Assembly (NCBI GenBank): GCA_017985935.1
Contig: JAGNWT010000014.1
Span: 1 to 59,024, forward strand
Source of the DNA: Anaerolineales bacterium
GTDB taxonomy: Bacteria; Chloroflexota; Anaerolineae; Anaerolineales; Villigracilaceae
Direction: 5' to 3'
Length of the DNA stretch: 59,024 nt
How positions within the stretch are numbered: position 1 is the first letter of the stretch; each line of letters starts with the position of its first letter. Both the position numbers and the translations under genes were made by a program. Under the pieces are notes generated by a model that was given only the letters and a program-made list of their open reading frames with translations, was not told the origin of the DNA and did no database searches. Shown one piece after another: positions 43,824 to 50,209 of this stretch.

Positions 43824-45680
43824 TTACTTCTTCTTTGATTTGGATTTTACAACTTTGGACTTTGCCTTGACCTTCTTTGCCGCTGCTTTCTTAACCTTAG
43901 GCTTGGATTTTGTCCCGACCGGCATTTTCTCCAATTCGGCGATCAACTTGTCCAGCACATCAAATCCGCCCTGCCAGAATTTCGGGTCGCGGATGTTGAT
44001 GCCCGCGTCTTCGAGGATCTTCGCGGGCGCTTCGGAGCCGCCCGCCGAAAGGATCTTGAGATAGCGCGGCTTGAAGGATTCGCCTTCGATCTTGTACTGC
44101 TGGTAGAGCGAGAAGACCAGCAATTGCCCAAAGGCATAGGCGTAGACGTAGAACGGGGTGTGGTAAATGTGCGGAATGGAAACCCACTCCCATTTGAACT
44201 CATCGCTCAGGTCGAGCGAGTCGCCGAACTGTTCCTTCAGGTTTTCCATGTATGCGGCGCACAGTTCGTCCACAGAAGCGTTCTTTTGGATCATGTCATG
44301 CGCTTGCTTCTCGAACAAGGCAAAGTATGATTGGCGCATGATGGTGGCGTAAGCGTCATCCACCTGCTTGAAGAGGATGTCGCGGCGCACCGCATCATCT
44401 TTTTCTTCGGCAAGCAGCTTATCTGTGAACATCATCTCGCCGAATGTGGATGCGGTCTCGGCCAGCGGCAGGGATGAGTGGAAGGTGAACGTGCTGTGAT
44501 GTGATGCCAGCATGGAGTGAATGGCGTGACCGAGCTCGTGCGCCATTGTGGCGACATCGCGCGCATTGCCTTGATAGTTGAGCAGGACGTACGGGGTCAT
44601 ATCCGGTACGACCGACCAGCAGAAGGCTCCATCACGCTTGCCCTTGCGGACTTCGCTGTCCACGCGGCTCTCTTCGAATACGCGGCGGGCAAGATCGCCA
44701 ACCTTCGGGTCGAAGGCGCTGAAAGAATCCAGTACCATGTCTGCCGCTTTGCTGTAGTCATATTTTTTGTCCGAGCCAGCCACGGGTGCGTAAATATCGT
44801 AGCGGCGGAGTTTTTTCACGCCGAGCGCTTTAGCCTTCAGTTTGAAGTAACGCTGGAAGATCTTCGCGTTCTTGCGAGAGGTATCCAACAGAGCGTTGAC
44901 CGCCTCATTGGGGATGTCATTGGCCAGGTTGCGGACCGAGAGCGGGTCGCTGAACTTTCGCAGGGAAATATTCTCATTGTGCCAATCGCGGGCGAGATTC
45001 TGATACATCTGCCCGAGGATCGGTCCTGCCTCGCCATAGACCCGGTACAGTTCCTGATATGCGGCGGCGCGCAGTTTTGGGTCACCGCCTTGCGCGAATC
45101 GCATCAACTGCCCGCGAGTGAGTTCCTGCTCCTTGCCCTTCACCTTTAGTTTGTAGACATGGCGGTTGGTGATGGAGTCGTACAGGGTGGTCAGGGCGTT
45201 CATGCCTGTCACGTTCTTCAAGTTGACGATCTTTTCTTCCGCCTCGCTCAGGGTGTGCGGCTTGAAGAGTCGCATTGCTTCGAGGTAGTAGCGGTAATCA
45301 CCCGATGCATCCATCAAGCGTTTGGCGTTGACTTCGTCCAGTTCCTTCCACCACAGGTTGAAGAACAACACGCGGTTTTCGATCTCTGCCAGAAATTGCT
45401 GGGCGCGTGCCTGTAAAGACTGTGCCGCCTGATCCTGGGTGTCGGCGGTAAAAGACAAGCCGGCAAAAGCGTAAAGTTTATTTGCAATGCGTGTCATATC
45501 TTCGCTGGCACGCATGACCTGCAAGAACTGTTCTGCGGAAACGTCGGGGGTGAGTTTTCCGCGCACGCCTTCGAAAGAAGAAACCTGCTCCTCGATCATG
45601 TCGAAGGAGTTTTGAAGTTCTGGGCTGTCATAACCCGAGTAGAGCGGAGCGAGACTCCATTTTGAGATTTTATATGTCAT
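43824..45680 (-). CDS. pepF: Oligoendopeptidase F (M3 metallopeptidase), with basic tail
   Basis: 618 residues. The zinc motif HELGH is in 'TMAHELGHAIHS', with the downstream Glu in 'LAETASTFGEMM'. The helical N-terminal domain and the closing 'HIYHTPFYVYAYAFGQLL' are typical of PepF. It cuts short peptides in the cytoplasm. The final 25-30 residues form a Lys/Ala/Val tail (ending KSKSKKK) similar to the tail on gyrA, which is unusual for this family. AAAAAGGAG lies 6 bases before the ATG. Confidence 0.95.
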   Translation of the reverse strand: MTYKISKWSLAPLYSGYDSPELQNSFDMIEEQVSSFEGVRGKLTPDVSAEQFLQVMRASEDMTRIANKLYAFAGLSFTADTQDQAAQSLQARAQQFLAEIENRVLFFNLWWKELDEVNAKRLMDASGDYRYYLEAMRLFKPHTLSEAEEKIVNLKNVTGMNALTTLYDSITNRHVYKLKVKGKEQELTRGQLMRFAQGGDPKLRAAAYQELYRVYGEAGPILGQMYQNLARDWHNENISLRKFSDPLSVRNLANDIPNEAVNALLDTSRKNAKIFQRYFKLKAKALGVKKLRRYDIYAPVAGSDKKYDYSKAADMVLDSFSAFDPKVGDLARRVFEESRVDSEVRKGKRDGAFCWSVVPDMTPYVLLNYQGNARDVATMAHELGHAIHSMLASHHSTFTFHSSLPLAETASTFGEMMFTDKLLAEEKDDAVRRDILFKQVDDAYATIMRQSYFALFEKQAHDMIQKNASVDELCAAYMENLKEQFGDSLDLSDEFKWEWVSIPHIYHTPFYVYAYAFGQLLVFSLYQQYKIEGESFKPRYLKILSAGGSEAPAKILEDAGINIRDPKFWQGGFDVLDKLIAELEKMPVGTKSKPKVKKAAAKKVKAKSKVVKSKSKKK

Positions 45681-45701
45681 GTTTTCTCCTTTTTATTAAT
45701 C

Positions 45702-45729
45702 AAAAAGACAGCCGTCACCGACTGTCTTT
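45702..45729 (-). terminator. Terminator after ychF
   Basis: An 8-bp stem (45704-45711 with 45722-45729) with A's on its left side, reading as U's on the minus strand. Confidence 0.6.
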
Positions 45730-45736
45730 ATTTTCT

Positions 45737-46801
45737 TTATAAACTGGAACGAACGTGCATGATATCGCCGTCTTTGACGGGATATTCCTTGCCTTCCAGC
45801 CTGAACTTGCCTTTGGCTTTCGCTTCATTCATCGACCCGAGCGTGATCAGGTCTTCGTAGGCAACCACTTCCGCTCGAACAAATCCGCGTGACAGGTCTG
45901 TGTGGATCTCGCCGGCGGATTCCTGCGCGGTCGCACCACGTTTGGTGGTCCATGCGCGAACTTCGTCCTCGCCGACCGTAAAGAAGGTTTGCACCTGAAG
46001 CAGGTCATAAGAAAGGTTGATCATGCGGCTCAGGCTTAATTCCTTGATGCCATATTCTTCCATGAAGACGGCGGCATCGTCTGCGCTGAGTTGGGCGATC
46101 TCCATTTCCAGTTTGCCCATCAGTGCCACGCTGGGATGATCGAGTTTCCCTTCTACATTGGGCGCGGACTGTCCCTCGCCCATGTTGAACACGGTCAGGA
46201 TGGGTTTGCGGGTCAGCAAGCCATAGCTGGCGAGTTCTTTTTTCTCTTCGTTGGTGAACTCCATGCTGCGTAATGGCTTGTTGTCTGAAAGGGTGGCTTG
46301 GAGTTTTTCGAACAACTCGGTCTGCCGGGCGTTGATGGTCTTGTCGGTGCCGCCCTTCTTGCGCTCATCGGTCAGTTTCTCCAGCTTTCTTTCGACCGCG
46401 ATCAGGTCATTCAATAGCAGTTCCGAGAGCATGCTGTCCACATCGCGCATGGGGTCAATGGTGCCGTTGGGATGCATGACATTCTCATCCAAAAATCCGC
46501 GAACAATGAGGATCAAGCCTTCCATCTGGTTAAGCTGATTCAGCAACTGACCGGAAATGCCGCTTTTTGCTGACCCGGCTTCCAGCCCGGCAATGTCTGC
46601 GTAGGTCACTTTGGTGTAGATGGTCTTTCTCGGGTTGAACATTTCCGAGAGTTTGGTCACACGTGGGTCGGGTACATCCACGACCGCTGTGTGAACTTCG
46701 ATGCGTCCCGCAGAAGCGGTTGTGGGGGTATTCCCACGCGTAAGGGCGTTATAAATGGTTGTTTTTCCTGATTGGGGTAATCCAATAATTCCTAGTTTCA
46801 T
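45737..46801 (-). CDS. ychF: Redox-regulated ATPase YchF (Obg-like GTPase superfamily)
   Basis: 354 residues from the ATG at 46801. P-loop 'GLPQSGKTTIYNAL', switch 'YADIAGLEAGSAKSG', 'VFNMGE' in place of the usual NKxD (ATP preference), a coiled-coil insertion, and a C-terminal TGS domain ('TFFTVGEDEVRAWTTKRGATAQESAGEIHTDLSRGFVRAEVV...EGKEYPVKDGDIMHVR'). It acts near ribosomes and in stress in other bacteria. Longer in-frame starts run antisense through the tRNA and are rejected. AAGG lies 8 bases before the start. Confidence 0.96.
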   Translation of the reverse strand: MKLGIIGLPQSGKTTIYNALTRGNTPTTASAGRIEVHTAVVDVPDPRVTKLSEMFNPRKTIYTKVTYADIAGLEAGSAKSGISGQLLNQLNQMEGLILIVRGFLDENVMHPNGTIDPMRDVDSMLSELLLNDLIAVERKLEKLTDERKKGGTDKTINARQTELFEKLQATLSDNKPLRSMEFTNEEKKELASYGLLTRKPILTVFNMGEGQSAPNVEGKLDHPSVALMGKLEMEIAQLSADDAAVFMEEYGIKELSLSRMINLSYDLLQVQTFFTVGEDEVRAWTTKRGATAQESAGEIHTDLSRGFVRAEVVAYEDLITLGSMNEAKAKGKFRLEGKEYPVKDGDIMHVRSSL

Positions 46802-46803
46802 GC

Positions 46804-46831
46804 TTGACCTTATCAAAGAGAGTGTTATACT
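46804..46831 (+). promoter_or_regulatory. tRNA-Leu promoter overlapping the ychF start region
   Basis: -35 TTGACC (46804-46809), 16-base spacer, extended -10 TGT-TATACT (46823-46831). The tRNA begins at 46857. The -35 starts 3 bases from the divergent ychF start codon, so it covers the ychF Shine-Dalgarno region on the other strand. Confidence 0.75.
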
Positions 46832-46856
46832 TGCGGGCGTTTGATATCTGAACCAT

Positions 46857-46940
46857 GCCGGAGTGGCGGAATAGGCAGACGCGCACGACTCAAAATCGTG
46901 TTCCCTACGGGAATGAGGGTTCGATTCCCTCCTTCGGCAC
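46857..46940 (+). tRNA. tRNA-Leu (anticodon CAA)
   Basis: The 7-bp acceptor arm pairs 46857-46863 with 46933-46939 (G-T allowed). The anticodon stem CACGA/TCGTG encloses the loop CTCAAAA, giving anticodon CAA (TTG codons). A long variable arm (TTCCC TAC GGGAA) marks it as class II. The T-arm is GAGGG TTCGATT CCCTC, and the discriminator is A at 46940. CCA is not encoded. Confidence 0.96.
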
Positions 46941-46967
46941 AGGCAAATACCCGAAGCGGTATTATAC

Positions 46968-47003
46968 ACGAACGTCCTCTCACTTATTGGAGGACGTTCG
47001 TGC
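46968..47003 (+). terminator. Hairpin downstream of tRNA-Leu, possible terminator
   Basis: A 13-bp perfect stem (46968-46980 with 46991-47003) and a 10-base loop. No T run follows, so intrinsic termination is uncertain; it may be a processing or stabilising structure. Confidence 0.5.
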
Positions 47004-47127
47004 TGTATATATGGCAGTCGTGTTGACTCCGCTCCCCGGGGACCGTAGAATAAAAATTGAGGCAACCTGAGGAGTTGCCGCTCGTACATGGAATAACGCG
47101 CGGTTCTTTATCAATGGAGATGGACCC

Positions 47128-47235
47128 ATGAAACTATATTTACTTTTCGCAGTGATCGATCTGCTGGTCTTGTTGATGTACCCGATCGCTTATCTTGTGC
47201 ATCGAGTGCGTAAATTGATGGGCTCAAAGCATTAG
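47128..47235 (+). CDS. 35-residue single-helix membrane protein
   Basis: The ATG at 47128 has GGAGATGG upstream. The product is one hydrophobic helix (about 3-24) followed by a basic tail 'HRVRKLMGSKH'. It ends 44 bases before glgC on the same strand, so it may be co-transcribed. Function is unknown; it may be a small regulatory membrane peptide. Confidence 0.55.
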   Translation: MKLYLLFAVIDLLVLLMYPIAYLVHRVRKLMGSKH

Positions 47236-47279
47236 CAAGTTATCAAAAAAACAGTAAAATATTTCCAGGAGGCTGTGCC

Positions 47280-48530
47280 ATGCCAACATTAAACGATATC
47301 CTTGCTGTGATCTTGGGTGGGGGACGCGGTGCACGTCTATATCCGCTTACACAAATGCGCTCGAAGCCTGCTGTTCCGATTGCGGGCAAGTACCGCCTGA
47401 TCGATATTCCCATTAGTAACTGTATCAATTCAGAGATCTATCGTATCGCGGTGCTGACCCAGTTCAATTCTGTGTCATTACACCGTCACATCACCCACAC
47501 CTATAACTTTGATGCGTTCCATACGGGCTGGGTGCAGATCTGGGCGGCTGAGCAGACCATGGAAAGCGCAGATTGGTATCAGGGGACCGCAGATGCGGTC
47601 CGCAAACAGACTCTTGAGATCCAATCCAGCGGCGCAAAACATGTGTTGATCCTGGCGGGTGACCACCTCTACCGCATGGATTACAAGGCAATGGCAGAGT
47701 ATCACTGGGATAATAAAGCCGATGTCACCGTGGCTGTACAGCCGGTGCTAAAAGAGGAGGCTTCTCGTTTTGGTATTTTGAAGCGCGAATCAGATGGAAA
47801 GATATCCTCCTTTGTTGAAAAGCCCAAAGATGCTGAAACCCAGGCGAAGTTCGTCAGCCGTGACGATGCGGCGCGCCCCTTCCTCGGCTCAATGGGTATT
47901 TACATGTTCAAGACCAAAGTGCTGATGGAACTCCTGCGGGATTTCCCAAGCTATCACGATTTCGGCAGCCACATCATTCCGCAGGCGATCAAGACCCATT
48001 CGGTCTTTGGATTTGACTTCGACGGGTATTGGCAGGACATTGGAACGATCCGTTCCTTCTACGAAACAAATCTGGCATTGACCACACCTGAAGCTCCGTT
48101 TAACTTTTACGATCCTAAATTACCGATCTACACAGACACACGCTTCCTGCCCAGTTCCATCATTGAGGACAGCAAGCTTCAAGATGTATTGATCTCGGAC
48201 GGCAGCCGCATCCTTCGTTCAGAGATCACCCACTCGATCATCGGTACACGCAGCCAGATCTCACCGGGGTGTGTGATCAAGGATACGATCGTCATGGGTT
48301 CGGACTATTATGAGCGTGACGATGAGGGGCTGCCGATCGGCATTGGCGCGAACTGCCATATTGAAGGAGCGATCCTCGATAAGAACGTTCGCATTGGTTC
48401 CAATGTGGTCATTCGCCCCTTCCCCCGCAACGCGGATATCGACAACGAAAAATGGTATGTCCGCGATGGGATCGTTGTGATTCCAAAAGATACCGAGATC
48501 CCTTCGGGAACCAAGATCGAACCGGCCTAA
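47280..48530 (+). CDS. glgC: Glucose-1-phosphate adenylyltransferase
   Basis: 416 residues. Nucleotidyltransferase domain: 'AVILGGGRGARLYPLTQMRSKPAVPIAGKYRLIDIPISNC', 'ILAGDHLYRMDY', 'FGILKRESDGKISSFVEKPK' and 'DFGSHIIP'. A C-terminal left-handed beta-helix runs from about 280 ('SIIEDSKLQDVLISDGSRI', 'SIIGTRSQISPGCVIKDTIVMGSDYYE'). It makes ADP-glucose for glycogen, and possibly supplies a donor for GpgS. AGGAGG lies 8 bases before the ATG. Confidence 0.97.
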   Translation: MPTLNDILAVILGGGRGARLYPLTQMRSKPAVPIAGKYRLIDIPISNCINSEIYRIAVLTQFNSVSLHRHITHTYNFDAFHTGWVQIWAAEQTMESADWYQGTADAVRKQTLEIQSSGAKHVLILAGDHLYRMDYKAMAEYHWDNKADVTVAVQPVLKEEASRFGILKRESDGKISSFVEKPKDAETQAKFVSRDDAARPFLGSMGIYMFKTKVLMELLRDFPSYHDFGSHIIPQAIKTHSVFGFDFDGYWQDIGTIRSFYETNLALTTPEAPFNFYDPKLPIYTDTRFLPSSIIEDSKLQDVLISDGSRILRSEITHSIIGTRSQISPGCVIKDTIVMGSDYYERDDEGLPIGIGANCHIEGAILDKNVRIGSNVVIRPFPRNADIDNEKWYVRDGIVVIPKDTEIPSGTKIEPA

Positions 48531-48595
48531 CCGTCTTCCATTTTTAATTGCAACAAGTTTGTATTAATCCGCTGGCGCGGGTCAATATTAATTTA

Positions 48596-48604
48596 TGCTA
48601 TACT
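48596..48604 (+). promoter_or_regulatory. Extended -10 promoter of the seven-gene operon (near-leaderless)
   Basis: TGC-TATACT ends 8 bases before the ATG at 48613, so the transcript would begin at or within about 2 bases of the start codon. No convincing -35 and no Shine-Dalgarno are seen. Confidence 0.6.
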
Positions 48605-48612
48605 CTCAACAT

Positions 48613-48855
48613 ATGAAGTCATCGCGCGAATATTGGCCGCGCTGGGCAGAGACCCTGCGTCATTACCAACTTCATCAACTGACCGCCTCGCTCCTTGAAG
48701 CTGGAAGCCCTCTTGCTCTGCTTGGAGCGCAGGCGTTATATTTTGGCCAGGGCTTCATACAGAACGATCAACTCACGGCTTTAGCCGCAACACTGGAAGA
48801 GGAGAATGAAGTGCGCGCGTTTGTCTCTTTCCTAAATGAACAAGGGAAGTTCTGA
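48613..48855 (+). CDS. Small protein, first gene of the unknown operon
   Basis: 80 residues, soluble, Trp/His/Leu-rich ('YWPRWAETLRHYQLHQLTASLLEAGSPLALLGAQALYF'), probably all-helical. An earlier in-frame ATG at 48595 lies inside the -10 box and is rejected. The next gene starts 2 bases after its stop. Unrecognised, but its position suggests an accessory or assembly factor for the membrane proteins that follow. Confidence 0.65.
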   Translation: MKSSREYWPRWAETLRHYQLHQLTASLLEAGSPLALLGAQALYFGQGFIQNDQLTALAATLEEENEVRAFVSFLNEQGKF

Positions 48856-48857
48856 CC

Positions 48858-49589
48858 ATGATCGAATTGGGCGTTCTGCTTTTCAGCGCTTTCCTTTTGC
48901 TCGTGCTTTCACTTTGGAAGCGCAAATCCCCCGCAAAGATCCGCGACCTTGTCGCATCCCACAACTTAAAGCGCTCGCTCGGCTTAAGCGTTGAAGACGG
49001 CACACGGATGCATGTCTCCATTGGGAGCGGCAGTCTGCTGAATGCGCGCGGCGGCTCGGCATTTGCCGGCTTGTCTTTACTGCGGCACATCACCGAGCGG
49101 ACCTCTGTCAGCGACCAGCCTGCTGTGGCTTCTGCTGGCGATGCGATGCTGGGGCTCCTCTCACAAGATACATTACAGGCTGGGTATCACGCCGCCGGCG
49201 TGGACGAGTTATATGTCCCAACTGCCGGGCGTGTGACGGGATTGAGTCCCTTTAGTTTTGCAGCCGGCGCGATGGATATTTCCAGGAACGAGGACGTTTC
49301 TGTCAACATCATGGTTGGTCATTTTGGAGCGGAGGCCGGATTACTGGCCGACGCTTCAGACCGTGAGAATGTCAGCGTTATTGGCGCCAGTGACGACCTT
49401 GTAGGGCAGGCTGTGCTGTTTGCCAGCACCCAGGATGCTTTGATCGGCGAGGAATTATTTGCGACAGGCGCCTATCTGGGGGCGGGACCGTCTCACATCG
49501 CCAGCCTGACCGTTCAAGATATCCTTCGCTGGCTGGTGGTCCTTGCCCTGTTGGGCGGGGCGTTCGCCAAATTCACAGGGATCTTCTAA
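48858..49589 (+). CDS. DUF6754-like membrane protein
   Basis: 243 residues. Hydrophobic helices lie at the start (about 2-20) and end (about 220-242). Between them is a soluble domain with 'NARGGSAFAGLSLLRHITERTSVSDQPAVASAGDA', 'GVDELYVPTAGRVTGLSPFSFAAGAMDISRNEDVSVNIMVGHFGAEAGLLADAS' and so on, which I recall as DUF6754. No function is known to me. It shares its stop with the next start (TAATG). Confidence 0.75.
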   Translation: MIELGVLLFSAFLLLVLSLWKRKSPAKIRDLVASHNLKRSLGLSVEDGTRMHVSIGSGSLLNARGGSAFAGLSLLRHITERTSVSDQPAVASAGDAMLGLLSQDTLQAGYHAAGVDELYVPTAGRVTGLSPFSFAAGAMDISRNEDVSVNIMVGHFGAEAGLLADASDRENVSVIGASDDLVGQAVLFASTQDALIGEELFATGAYLGAGPSHIASLTVQDILRWLVVLALLGGAFAKFTGIF

Positions 49590-50209
49590 TGCGCGTCATC
49601 GCAGTCTTCATTGCAATATTTTCAGGGCTTGTTATTCTTGCCGGCTACTTTCTGCAGGGATTTGTTCCCGCGCTGGGAGTGGCGCAAGGTTACTTAATGA
49701 ATTGGGCGCTCATCCTGGGTGGCACCGCCACTGTGGTGGGCGTATTTAATTTGATCACCGTCCACACCAGCAAGATCCGCCGCAAGGAATCAGGCGGAAT
49801 TTACAGCGCGCTTCTTGTCATGTTCCTGACCGGAACCTTCCTCTTTGGAATGATTCTTCGCCCCGAACATGCGGCAATGCGCGTGGTAATGGAAGGGATC
49901 ATTATCCCGGTGGAAGCAGCATTGATGGGTCTGTTGACCATTTCTCTGCTTTATGCCGCGATCCGTTTATTGCGCCGCCGCGCAGACATGATGAGCGTGA
50001 TCTTTTTGATCACCGCCGCATTGGTCATGATCGGTTCCGCCACCCTGCCTTTTGGCGATATTCCCCTGCTTGGAACATTATCGCGCTGGGTGACCCAGGT
50101 TCTCGCGCTTGGCGGCGCCCGCGGAATTTTGATCGGCGTTGCGCTTGGGACTCTCACGACCGGGCTGCGTATCCTCTTTGGCACAGACCGACCGTATGGG
50201 GGTAACTAA
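49589..50209 (+). CDS. Polytopic membrane protein of the unknown operon
   Basis: 206 residues with about six helices (about 5-25, 36-57, 70-90, 102-127, 136-151, 165-190). It is arginine-rich in the cytoplasmic loops ('TSKIRRKESGG', 'RLLRRRADMMS'). One-base overlaps with both neighbours (TAATG) imply strict co-translation. The family is not recognised. Confidence 0.72.
   Translation: MRVIAVFIAIFSGLVILAGYFLQGFVPALGVAQGYLMNWALILGGTATVVGVFNLITVHTSKIRRKESGGIYSALLVMFLTGTFLFGMILRPEHAAMRVVMEGIIIPVEAALMGLLTISLLYAAIRLLRRRADMMSVIFLITAALVMIGSATLPFGDIPLLGTLSRWVTQVLALGGARGILIGVALGTLTTGLRILFGTDRPYGGN

Noticed and set aside
46802..47089. N-terminal extension of ychF across the tRNA
   Set aside because: The extra 96 codons are antisense to tRNA-Leu, while the P-loop begins within 10 residues of the ATG at 46801.
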